From Stakelama pacifica (GTDB taxonomy: Bacteria > Pseudomonadota > Alphaproteobacteria > Sphingomonadales > Sphingomonadaceae): a stretch of DNA of 64,000 bases. The notes below the pieces were generated by a model that was not told the origin of the DNA, ran no database searches, and was given only the letters and a program-made list of their open reading frames with translations. The position numbers and the translations under genes are program-made. Shown piece after piece: positions 28,851 through 36,732 of this stretch. Location: positions 62,001 through 126,000 of the forward strand of contig NZ_SNWD01000006.1 of assembly GCF_004361835.1 (NCBI RefSeq), given 5' to 3'. The stretch's first letter is position 1; each line of letters starts with the position of its first letter.

Positions 28851-29462
28851 TTATCGACCCGGCCAGTTGGCGAGCATCGTGGTGACGATCGCCTCCAGTT
28901 CGGCGCGGCTCGATCCCGATCCCGCCATGACCGCCATGCCCTGAAGCACAGCGAACATATAATTGGTCAGCGCCTCGATATCGGCATCGGGGGGCAGGTC
29001 TCCGTCCGCCTTGCCCTTTTCCAGCCGCGCGATGATTTCAGCGCGCGACGACGCGCGGCGACGGATGACTTCCTCGCGGATACAGTCCGCCTCCGCGCCG
29101 CACGCGACCGAACTGATCACGCCAAGGCAGCCGCGTGGTTCGCAATCGCTGCACTGAACGTCGATCGCGCCGCGCATGAAATATTCGATGACGGCCCGAA
29201 CCGTCGGCTGGTTCAGCGCCTCGCGGGTGTAAGCCAGCTTCTCATTCTCATAGAGGTCGAGCGCCTTGCAAAACAGCTGTTCCTTGTTGCCGAACGCGGC
29301 GTACAGGCTGGGCCGCGTAATCCCCATCGCTTCGGTAAGGTCGCTGAGCGACGCGCCCTCATAGCCCTTGCTCCAGAACACCCGAAGGGCAGCGCTCAGG
29401 GCCTCATCCACGTCGAATTCGCGCGGTCGACCCTTGGCGGGCGTGCAGGTTTTAATATTCAT
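28851..29462 (-). CDS. TetR/AcrR-family transcriptional regulator
   Basis: 203-residue repressor. The TetR_N helix-turn-helix spans about residues 11-57 (GRPREFDVDEALSAALRVFW, then GASLSDLTEAMGITRPSLYAAFGNKEQLF). The ligand domain contains a cysteine-rich stretch, VQCSDCEPRGCLGV and CGAEADC, reminiscent of redox- or electrophile-sensing members such as NemR; that parallel is inference. It lies upstream of, and in the same direction as, the RND operon, and near-identical candidate operators occur at both promoters, so it probably represses the pump and itself. The start at 29462 is judged from the family N-terminus; no Shine-Dalgarno precedes it, and the mRNA may be leaderless. Confidence 0.9.
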   Translation of the reverse strand: MNIKTCTPAKGRPREFDVDEALSAALRVFWSKGYEGASLSDLTEAMGITRPSLYAAFGNKEQLFCKALDLYENEKLAYTREALNQPTVRAVIEYFMRGAIDVQCSDCEPRGCLGVISSVACGAEADCIREEVIRRRASSRAEIIARLEKGKADGDLPPDADIEALTNYMFAVLQGMAVMAGSGSSRAELEAIVTTMLANWPGR

Positions 29463-29474
29463 AACGAGCGGTAT
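29460..29474 (-). promoter_or_regulatory. TetR-type operator overlapping the tetR start codon
   Basis: On the plus strand CATAACGAGCGGTAT; the first three bases are the complement of the tetR ATG. It matches the efflux operon operator at 13 of 15 positions. Confidence 0.6.
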
Positions 29475-29500
29475 GTAATTGGCGCGTCGCCGAATCGCAA
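29472..29500 (-). promoter_or_regulatory. Possible promoter of tetR
   Basis: On the minus strand TTGCGA (29495-29500), a 17-base spacer and TACATA (29472-29477). The expected start of transcription falls at or just before the ATG, consistent with a leaderless message. Confidence 0.4.
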
Positions 29501-29557
29501 GCATTGTCGGTTCGCGCTGCGCCAGACTCATGCTTGCGTGATCTCGAAATCGCTTTA

Positions 29558-29568
29558 TTGTCTGACAA
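29558..29568. promoter_or_regulatory. GntR-type palindrome upstream of the GH51 gene
   Basis: TTGTC-T-GACAA is a perfect 11-bp palindrome of the kind bound by FadR-subfamily GntR regulators. It lies 56 bases before the arabinofuranosidase start. No GntR gene is in the window. Confidence 0.4.
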
Positions 29569-29623
29569 AATTTCAAGGCGGGGTTCGTACCCGCTTATGC
29601 CGGCTCAATAAGGGGAGAGAGAA

Positions 29624-31174
29624 ATGTACAGAATGATTTCGGCGCTTGCTCTGGTTCTGGCCGCGCCTTCCTTTGCCCAGTCATCGGGCGCTCCGGCGAC
29701 CGACGCGGTGACCGTTCATGCCGATCGGCCGGGTCCGGAATATAATAAGCGGCTTTTCGGTCAGTTCGCCGAACATCTCGGCCATGGCATCTATGGCGGC
29801 ATCTGGGTCGGCGAAGACAGCAAAATTCCCAATATCCATGGTTATCGCACTGATGTCGTCAATGCGTTGAAGGCAATCAACGTGCCCGAAATCCGCTGGC
29901 CCGGCGGCTGCTTCGCGGACGAATATTACTGGCGCGAAGGCATCGGTCCGAAGGACAAGCGCCCGGTAAAGGTCAACACCAACTGGGGCGGCGTAACCGA
30001 GGACAATTCCTTCGGCACGCATGAATTCATGAACTATACCGAACTTCTGGGCGCAGAGGCGTATGTTTCGGGCAACGTCGGCTCGGCTCCGCCCGAAGAC
30101 CTTCAGAAATGGGTGGAGTATATGACCTCGCCCACCACCTCTTCCATCGCCGAAGAACGCCGCGCCAATGGCCGTGACAAGCCGTGGAAGCTCGCCATGT
30201 TCGGCATCGGCAACGAGCTTTGGGGCTGTGGCGGCAATATGCTGCCCGAATATGCAGCCGATGTGACGCGTCGGTACAGCACCTTCATCCGCGTGCCGCA
30301 GGGCGAGAAGATCATGAAGGTCGCAAGCGGCGCCAATTCGGACGATTATAACTGGACCGACGTGATGATGAAGAAGGCGGCGAACACCTTCGACGCCATC
30401 GGGGTTCATTATTACACGGTGCCCAATGACTGGAGTCACAAGGGCGCGGCGACCGGTTTCGATGAAGAGCAATGGGCGCGCACTTTGTCCAAAACGCGCA
30501 AGATGGACGAACTGCTCACAAAGCATTCAGCGATCATGGACAAATATGATCCCGAAAAGCGTGTTGCGCTGCTCGTCGATGAATGGGGTACCTGGTATGA
30601 TGTCGAACCCGGCACCAATCCCGGTTTCCTGTATCAGCAGAACAGCCTGCGCGACGCGCTGGTCACCAGCCTGAACTTCGACATTTTCGCCCGCCATGCC
30701 GATCGCGTGCGCGGCGCTAATATCGCGCAGATGGTGAACGTGCTTCAGGCGATGCTGCTGGTGAAGGACGACAAGATGGTCCGCACGCCCACTTATTGGG
30801 TGTTCGACATGTATAAAGGCTATCAGGACGGCACCGTCCTGCCGGTCGATGTCCAGGCAGACACGTATAAGAAGGATCAGTGGGAAATGCCCGCGATCAG
30901 CGCAAGCGCGGTGCGCGGCACCGACGGCGTCGTCCATGTGGGCCTGACCAATGTCGATCCCAACCGGCCGCAAACCGTTCAGGTGACACTGGACGGTGTG
31001 GAAGGGCGCAGGGTGCAGGGGCGTATCCTGACCGGCGACCGGATCGATGCGCATAATACGTTCGACAATCCCGATCTGGTCATGCCTGCGGCGTTCAGCG
31101 GCGCGCGGCTGTCGGGCAATCGCCTGACTGTCACCATGCCCGCCAAATCGGTGGTAATGCTCGACATCCGCTGA
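29624..31174 (+). CDS. Alpha-L-arabinofuranosidase, GH51
   Basis: Releases terminal arabinofuranose from arabinan or arabinoxylan oligomers. 516 residues including a signal peptide (MYRMISALALVLAAPSFAQ), so it is periplasmic or secreted, unlike many cytoplasmic GH51 enzymes. RWPGGCFADEYYWREGIGP is a GH51 signature. The acid/base is E198 in GIGNELWG and the nucleophile E320 in LLVDEWGTWYD. The C-terminal GH51 beta-sandwich is present to the end (MPAKSVVMLDIR). GGGGAGAGAG precedes the ATG. It opens the plus-strand side of the polysaccharide locus and is followed by a hairpin. Confidence 0.94.
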   Translation: MYRMISALALVLAAPSFAQSSGAPATDAVTVHADRPGPEYNKRLFGQFAEHLGHGIYGGIWVGEDSKIPNIHGYRTDVVNALKAINVPEIRWPGGCFADEYYWREGIGPKDKRPVKVNTNWGGVTEDNSFGTHEFMNYTELLGAEAYVSGNVGSAPPEDLQKWVEYMTSPTTSSIAEERRANGRDKPWKLAMFGIGNELWGCGGNMLPEYAADVTRRYSTFIRVPQGEKIMKVASGANSDDYNWTDVMMKKAANTFDAIGVHYYTVPNDWSHKGAATGFDEEQWARTLSKTRKMDELLTKHSAIMDKYDPEKRVALLVDEWGTWYDVEPGTNPGFLYQQNSLRDALVTSLNFDIFARHADRVRGANIAQMVNVLQAMLLVKDDKMVRTPTYWVFDMYKGYQDGTVLPVDVQADTYKKDQWEMPAISASAVRGTDGVVHVGLTNVDPNRPQTVQVTLDGVEGRRVQGRILTGDRIDAHNTFDNPDLVMPAAFSGARLSGNRLTVTMPAKSVVMLDIR

Positions 31175-31181
31175 TGCGGGA

Positions 31182-31222
31182 ACCAGCGCCTGCCGGGTCG
31201 ATCCCGGCGGGCGCTGGTCTTA
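31182..31222 (+). terminator. Hairpin after the GH51 gene
   Basis: ACCAGCGCCTGCCGGG and CCCGGCGGGCGCTGGT form a long stem around TCGAT, but only CTTAA follows. It lies between convergent genes and may serve both. Confidence 0.6.
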
Positions 31223-31255
31223 ACCCGGACTATGCAACGCGGTCCGTTGCCCGGT

Positions 31256-32713
31256 TTACCGGTGGCGGAACCGCCAGCGCCCCGAATCGCTCTCCGGATC
31301 GAACGGCACCAGCACCGGCGTGCTTGCCCCGATCGCGACCAGCGCGAGCGATTTGTCGGCCGCCTTCGCCGGACGTATCCGATAGCTGCCGTCGGCCAGC
31401 TGATCGATCTGCCACAACTGGTCGTCGCTTCCGTCATAGGCGGGGACGGTGGATACCGCGCTGGCGGGGCCTGCTGCGAGCGCGCGCTGCGTACCCGCGA
31501 TGGTGATCCTGTAGCAAGGCGCGCCGAACCACCCGCCCTTTTCCGGGACCGGCGTTACGGTCCATAGCTGATGCGGGCGAACCATATAGTCGCCCAGATC
31601 GGCGGCGATTTTTCCGTCCGGCCAGTCTGCCGAATCCTCTTTCAGACTCTGGTCGGGGACCGGCGGGACAACCGTATCGGGCTTCGCCATGAAGCTGCGC
31701 CGCGCATCGAAATCGATGCGGACGAAATCGGTGGCAAGCTGAAGCGCGCGACCGCTGCGTTCGGATTCGATTTCATACGTGCCGGCAGCGATATTCTCGC
31801 CCTCGACCGGCCACCCGTCGCGCCACAGCAGCGGTGCGATCGCGAGAACGCTTCGCCCGCCACGGTCCATATCGGCTTCATAATGCATCGAGAATTTCTG
31901 AACGCCCTGACCGAGGTCGATCAGCCCGAAATGCCCCGGACCGATGCCGCGGCCGCGGGCATTGGCGACCAGCTTGCCCCCGCCCTTCAATAGCGGAATG
32001 CCCATATTGTCGACATAGGGGCCGGTAGGGGTGCGCGAGCGGCCGACCCGGATATTATAGGTCGAATTGGGACCGTCACAGCAGGTGCCGTGGGTGCCGA
32101 GCAGATAATACCAGCCGTCGCGAAACATCATCGCGGTCGCTTCCATGTCGATCGCGACATCGACGGGTTTGCTATCGGGCAACGGCATTGCGGTGTCAGG
32201 ATCGAGCTCGACCATCCGGATCGACCCGAAATAGGTGCCGTAGCTGAGCCAGAGCCGCCCCTCGGCCAGCAGAAAAGCAGCATCGATCGCGTCGGCGAGC
32301 TCGGTGCCGTCGGTCGATGCGACCACGCCGATATCGTGATAGCCGAAATCAGGCGATTCGGGGTCGAGCGACCTGGTCCACATGATCCTGATCTGGCTGG
32401 CATGCCCGCCGTTCAGCCCGCCGCCGCCCACGGCATAGGCGACATAATAACGGTCCCCCAGTTTGATGACATCGGGCGCCACACCGCCGCCGGGGCGCAC
32501 CGGCCCCTCGACCCATTTCCAGCCGTCATCGGAAACCAGCCCGCCGCCGCGTGTGCCGAAGGTGTAATAGCGGCCGTCCGATTCGGTAATCGTAGCGGGA
32601 TCATGGATGAACGGTCGCCCGGCAAGCTGCGCGTGCGCCGCGCCGCTTGCAGCGATGAACGACAGGGCGAAGGCCAGTGCCCGGTGCGGGCGGATCGCAG
32701 TAGCGCGCATCAT
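31256..32713 (-). CDS. GH43-family glycosidase with C-terminal ricin-like domain
   Basis: Exported enzyme of 485 residues with a signal peptide ending near AHAQ. The five-bladed GH43 domain starts at RPFIHDPATI (general base D38), with DAIDAAFLLAEGRLWLSYGT and the general-acid region AIDMEATAMMF. This is most like arabinan endo-1,5-alpha-arabinosidases, with beta-xylosidase activity not excluded. From about residue 340 a ricin-B/CBM13-like part shows QLW motifs (HQLWTV, DQLWQID). The start overlaps the stop of the upstream gene (ATGA), so the two are translationally coupled. Confidence 0.88.
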   Translation of the reverse strand: MMRATAIRPHRALAFALSFIAASGAAHAQLAGRPFIHDPATITESDGRYYTFGTRGGGLVSDDGWKWVEGPVRPGGGVAPDVIKLGDRYYVAYAVGGGGLNGGHASQIRIMWTRSLDPESPDFGYHDIGVVASTDGTELADAIDAAFLLAEGRLWLSYGTYFGSIRMVELDPDTAMPLPDSKPVDVAIDMEATAMMFRDGWYYLLGTHGTCCDGPNSTYNIRVGRSRTPTGPYVDNMGIPLLKGGGKLVANARGRGIGPGHFGLIDLGQGVQKFSMHYEADMDRGGRSVLAIAPLLWRDGWPVEGENIAAGTYEIESERSGRALQLATDFVRIDFDARRSFMAKPDTVVPPVPDQSLKEDSADWPDGKIAADLGDYMVRPHQLWTVTPVPEKGGWFGAPCYRITIAGTQRALAAGPASAVSTVPAYDGSDDQLWQIDQLADGSYRIRPAKAADKSLALVAIGASTPVLVPFDPESDSGRWRFRHR

Positions 32714-33462
32714 TTCGCCGCTCCCGTCGTTACGATGTTCAGGTCGCGGATCGGCTGTTCGCTGTCGTCGATGAAGCGCAGACAGAAATCGGAAAGGCCC
32801 GGCCCGTTGATAACTGCGCCGCGAACCACGTTGCGCCCTTTTTTAAGGGTGAGCGGACGCGAAACCATATCGTCCATCACCATACGCCGGTCGTCGAACA
32901 GCCCGAGCGCTTCCTCGCCGTTCAGCCACCACATGGAAGCGGAGTTCGACCCGACGGCCATGCGCACCGTCTGTTCCTTCGGGCTGTCGATCACGGTGAC
33001 GGCCCAGAAGATGACGCCATAGGTCGGCTTACCCAGCGCCTGGGCAAAGGCGAAAAGCTTCACATCGAAGCGCTGCGCATCATAAGCGTGCCAGGTCAGC
33101 GGCGTCGCTGCCTGAACGATCTGGCCGTTCTGCGGGACGATGGTCATCTGGCCGGGGAAATAGGTTTGCGCGAGGGCGTTGCGGACATAGCTGCCCGTAA
33201 AGCCGGCATTGCTGCGATTGGGCTTTACGATCGGTTCGAGCAACAGCCAGCGCCGGATGAATCCGTCGTCGTCGGGGCGCGCGGACGCCGTTGAAGCAGG
33301 AACGAGATAGGCGCTCAGATCGATCGTTGCGTCCGACACCGGATTCTGTGCCATAGCCGGTGACGCGACAAGCGCGGCGACCGCAGTAACCAGCCTACCA
33401 AATTGACCCATGCCCCGAAGCGATTTCGCGGACAGGTGTCTGCCCCTTGCTATATCAACCAT
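32710..33462 (-). CDS. Exported accessory protein of the polysaccharide locus
   Basis: 250 residues with a signal peptide cleaved near AMAQ (about residue 38). FIRRWLLLEPI, YVRNALAQTYFPGQ and PLTWHAYDAQRFDVKLFAFAQ resemble the N-terminal beta-sandwich domain attached to some carbohydrate esterases. The second half (RMAVGSNSASMWWLNGEEAL, LKKGRNVVRGAVINGPGLSDFCLRF) resembles a carbohydrate-binding jelly roll. No catalytic motif is seen, so a glycan-binding partner for the coupled GH43 enzyme is likely but inferred. AAAGGAGACGGC supports the start at 33462. Confidence 0.65.
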   Translation of the reverse strand: MVDIARGRHLSAKSLRGMGQFGRLVTAVAALVASPAMAQNPVSDATIDLSAYLVPASTASARPDDDGFIRRWLLLEPIVKPNRSNAGFTGSYVRNALAQTYFPGQMTIVPQNGQIVQAATPLTWHAYDAQRFDVKLFAFAQALGKPTYGVIFWAVTVIDSPKEQTVRMAVGSNSASMWWLNGEEALGLFDDRRMVMDDMVSRPLTLKKGRNVVRGAVINGPGLSDFCLRFIDDSEQPIRDLNIVTTGAAK

Positions 33463-33527
33463 GCCGTCTCCTTTCAGACTGGTCGATCCGAAGCCGGTGA
33501 GGCGGAATCGCCGTCTTTATGTAGTTG

Positions 33528-33542
33528 ATGTTAACGTGACAT
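33528..33542. promoter_or_regulatory. LacI-type operator candidate upstream of the accessory/GH43 genes
   Basis: ATGTTAACGTGACAT is an imperfect palindrome (ATGT ... ACAT) with a central CG, as in LacI/GalR sites. It lies 66-80 bases upstream of the start at 33462, within an AT-rich 239-base gap. Confidence 0.35.
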
Positions 33543-33701
33543 AAGAAGCATTGAATAATTCACCGGTATTATATGTTCGGAACAGGATAATCTTGGTGCA
33601 AAAACGCTTACAAAGTGAAACTGGTTATTTGAATTATAGAAATTCATCATATCCGGCGAAGGTGCATTCGCCGCCCCGCTGATCGATTCACTGACTAGCC
33701 G

Positions 33702-34766
33702 TCAAAATTCCAGATTTCGGTTGAAAAAGGGCATGACCTTTTCCTGAAACCTGATCGCGACATCGCTGGTATGCGTGACGGGATAGATTTCGAAGCTGTT
33801 TGCAATGCCATAGCGCGTCCACAGATCGTGCAGCTTTTCGGCATCGGCTTTCAGCCCGTCCTGATCGCCGACATCGATGGCAATCGCCTTATAGCGCCGC
33901 ATATTGCCGATATACTGGTCGGCAAAGGCGAGCGGTGCATTGGCCGTCCATTTGGCGAGCACTGTCTCGTCCGCCTTTCCGTCCTTTACCGGCAGGTCGA
34001 GATAGAGCGGCGCTTTTTTCGGGTCCGGCGACCATGCCGCCGCAGTGGCCAGCATAGCTTTTGCAAAAAAGGGCAGGTTCTCGGCGTCGCCGGGGTTTTT
34101 GACCGCTGCGACCTTTGCCATGGTGTCGGCATCGGGCGCGTTGTTGACCGAGCGCGGCGAGAGGCAGCAGGGGCTCATCATATACACCGCGCCGAAGACG
34201 TCGGGATGGCGCATGGCAATGCGCGTCGCGCCGTAGCCGCCCATCGAATGGCCGACCAGCCCGCGACTCCGCCGGTCGGCGATCGTCCGGTAATGCGCGT
34301 CGATATAGGCGATCAGATCATGGCTGATAAAGCGCTCAAAATCCCCCGTGGTAGCGGAACTCGAATACATCGATCCGCCATAGATCGTTTTTGAATCGGG
34401 AAAGACGACGATCATGTCGCGAACCCCGGCGGCAAAGGCGTTTTCGATGGTTTCGGGAACATGGATTTCGCGCGTCCATTGCTTGGCCCCGATCGAATAG
34501 CCGTGCAGCGCATAGACGACCGGATAGCGCCGGTCGGGATGCGCGGCATAGCCGTAAGGCAGCACCACCATCACGTTGCGGTCAGGCGATTCGCCTTCCA
34601 GATTCCCTTCGATCGCCGGGGAATGAACGGTGGTGGTTTCGACCGGTACCGTCTTTGCACCCGCCACGCGGGGCGGTGCCTTTGTGTCTACCTGTGCCGA
34701 TGCGGGCAGGGCAGCGGCGCCTGCCAGTATCGAAAGCGCAGCAATGCAACAGCGTAGCGATTTCAT
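33702..34766 (-). CDS. Exported CE1-type esterase (esterase D / feruloyl-acetyl esterase-like)
   Basis: Alpha/beta-hydrolase of 354 residues with a signal peptide ending at PASAQ. RYPVVYALHGYSIGAKQW supplies the oxyanion region, GHSMGGYG the nucleophile (S174), and YPVTHTSD the likely catalytic histidine. It belongs to the putative esterase (PF00756) group that includes feruloyl and acetylxylan esterases, so it probably strips ester decorations from hemicellulose. The start at 34766 is chosen because GGGAGG lies six bases before it; the ATG at 34772 directly abuts that site. It follows the GH27 gene by 17 bases. Confidence 0.88.
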   Translation of the reverse strand: MKSLRCCIAALSILAGAAALPASAQVDTKAPPRVAGAKTVPVETTTVHSPAIEGNLEGESPDRNVMVVLPYGYAAHPDRRYPVVYALHGYSIGAKQWTREIHVPETIENAFAAGVRDMIVVFPDSKTIYGGSMYSSSATTGDFERFISHDLIAYIDAHYRTIADRRSRGLVGHSMGGYGATRIAMRHPDVFGAVYMMSPCCLSPRSVNNAPDADTMAKVAAVKNPGDAENLPFFAKAMLATAAAWSPDPKKAPLYLDLPVKDGKADETVLAKWTANAPLAFADQYIGNMRRYKAIAIDVGDQDGLKADAEKLHDLWTRYGIANSFEIYPVTHTSDVAIRFQEKVMPFFNRNLEF

Positions 34767-34783
34767 CCTCATCCTCCCGTTGA

Positions 34784-36703
34784 TTATTTTCCCTGAACCA
34801 GTGCGGCATCGCCCCATACGACCGGGTCCGGAAAGCGAACCGCTTCGGGCGTGCGGGCAACCAGTTCGATCAGCTTCACGCCGCGTACATTCGCGCTGAT
34901 CGGTTGCGGCGCATCACCAAATGCGACCGGTTTCGACCGGGCGAGCAGCCTGCCGTCGCCATAGACGAAGAAGGTCACCGGCTGGCTGCGGTCGCGGGCG
35001 CTGTCGTCCATGCCGACCTGCGCCTGAAAGCGGGCATAGCCCTTGTTTCGGACCTCAAGCCGCGAACCGGCGAGCACACCGATCCCTGTGTGGAAGTCAT
35101 GCCCGCCCGAACCAAGCATCTTGCCGAACGGCGTGGCATCCGCCTCAGCCCCGCCCCACCCGCCATAGCGCGGATGCTGACCGGTGCCGCGCGTTCCCTG
35201 CCAGGGCAGGATACCGCGATGGATAAGCGGCTCGTCCTCGGGCACGACGACGCCATCGACCGCCGGATTGATGCTGCCGGGCATTTCCGAGAGGAACAGT
35301 CCGTCGGACAGGCGCCGCGTTCCCTTTGCCGCGAATATCAGCGTCTGATGGGGTGCGAGGTGAAGAGTCTTCTCCCCCGTGAAACTGTCGTCCGAACCGG
35401 TCCACAAATCGGTGAGGGTGATCGGCGCCTTGCCCGCATATTTCAGATGATCGGCGGTAAGCTGCGCATCGACCGGCGCGGCGGTGCGATTGACGATCGC
35501 GACCCCCTTTTCCCCCGAAGCCAGCGTCTTGACCAAAATCTGCACATCGTCGGAATCGTAAGCGAGCACCGCCTGATTGCCCGCCGGGTCCTGATCGAGC
35601 GCGATGATGCGCGGATTGCCGAGAACTTCCAGCAGGGCAGGTGTCGCCTTGCGCAGGTCATAGCCGATCATCAGCGGCGCATTGAGCATCGCCCATAATG
35701 CCATGTGCGATCGTGCTTCGGTCAGGTGGTCGGCATCGAACGCGCCAGTCCCAACGAACAGCATATCGGGGTCGTTCCAGCTTCCGGGACCGGCATAGAG
35801 CGGGCGACGCACGGCGCTGTCGAAATTATGGAGCATGCGGCTCCAGTTGGGTGAAATATCCTCGCTGGTGCGCGATATATTGCCCATATCCTTGGCCCAG
35901 GCGCGGACATCTGCCGATCCCCACAAACAGATCGAAAAGATATAATCGCCGTCGGGATTATAGCGCGCCAGTGCGTCGGCAACCGATCCGTACAGCGCCT
36001 TCACCTTCGCAATATCGGTTCGCCCCAGCGTTTCGAGATCGATGATGGGGTCAAAGGCGCGAAGATAGCCTGATGTCACTTTCGGATTGGTCACGGGCAG
36101 GCCGCGAATGCCGCAGCCGTCGACCTTGATCAGGTCGAACCCCCAATCGGCGAAATACAGCCGGATATCCTGATCGACATGGCCGTACAGCCCGACTTCG
36201 CGCTCTGCCACGCTGCCTTCGGGCTGATTGGCGAAGTCGGATGTGTAAACCTGACCGCAGGAATTGCGGCCGATGTCCGAATAGATGCCTGCCTTCAGCC
36301 CCATCGCGTGCAGCCGGTCGGTCAGGGGGCGAAAACTGGTCGTGCCGTCGGGCATCGCGGCGGAGGGAAAGCTCTTCGCCCGGATCACCATCCGCCCGTC
36401 GGGCTGGTCGCGGCGAAGCCACCAGCCGTCATCGATATCGACATAGCGATACCCCTTCGCTGCCAGCCCGGAATCGATCAGGATCTGCGCCGATGCCATC
36501 AGCTTGGCCTCATCGATATCGCTGTTGAACGCGTTCCAGCTGTTCCAGCCCATCGGCGGGAGCGCGGCGCGCCCGCGGGTATTCGCGCTCCAATGGCCCC
36601 TCGGCGTGAGTGGATCGTGCGGTGCTTGCGACTGCGCGGCCAGCGGCGCGGCACTGGCCAGCAAGCCGAATGCCGCCATGCGGACCAGATGTGAAACTGC
36701 CAA
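34784..36703 (-). CDS. GH27 alpha-galactosidase-like enzyme with C-terminal NPCBM domain
   Basis: Exported glycosidase of about 639 residues. The GH27 barrel begins PPMGWNSWNAFN; YRYVDIDDGWW is conserved, the nucleophile is D195 in LIKVDGCG, and the acid/base is D311 in WNDPDML. After a beta-sandwich, an NPCBM-type binding domain (about 490-635) shows GTGQHPRYGGWGGAEADATP and SGGHDFHTGIGVLAGS. Family members cleave alpha-galactose or beta-L-arabinopyranose; the arabinose-related neighbours favour the second as a possibility only. No ATG has a good ribosome site. A TTG at 36703 lies eight bases after GGGGGAG and yields a signal peptide; ATGs at 36679 and 36733 are alternatives. Confidence 0.85.
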   Translation of the reverse strand: MAVSHLVRMAAFGLLASAAPLAAQSQAPHDPLTPRGHWSANTRGRAALPPMGWNSWNAFNSDIDEAKLMASAQILIDSGLAAKGYRYVDIDDGWWLRRDQPDGRMVIRAKSFPSAAMPDGTTSFRPLTDRLHAMGLKAGIYSDIGRNSCGQVYTSDFANQPEGSVAEREVGLYGHVDQDIRLYFADWGFDLIKVDGCGIRGLPVTNPKVTSGYLRAFDPIIDLETLGRTDIAKVKALYGSVADALARYNPDGDYIFSICLWGSADVRAWAKDMGNISRTSEDISPNWSRMLHNFDSAVRRPLYAGPGSWNDPDMLFVGTGAFDADHLTEARSHMALWAMLNAPLMIGYDLRKATPALLEVLGNPRIIALDQDPAGNQAVLAYDSDDVQILVKTLASGEKGVAIVNRTAAPVDAQLTADHLKYAGKAPITLTDLWTGSDDSFTGEKTLHLAPHQTLIFAAKGTRRLSDGLFLSEMPGSINPAVDGVVVPEDEPLIHRGILPWQGTRGTGQHPRYGGWGGAEADATPFGKMLGSGGHDFHTGIGVLAGSRLEVRNKGYARFQAQVGMDDSARDRSQPVTFFVYGDGRLLARSKPVAFGDAPQPISANVRGVKLIELVARTPEAVRFPDPVVWGDAALVQGK

Positions 36704-36732
36704 AACCCCTTCTCCCCCTTGTCGTTCGGCCA

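Noticed and set aside
29463..29576. Upstream in-frame ATGs (29576, 29531, 29504) for the TetR regulator
   Set aside because: They add a stretch without homology to the family, lie over the proposed -35/-10 sequences, and none has a Shine-Dalgarno sequence.
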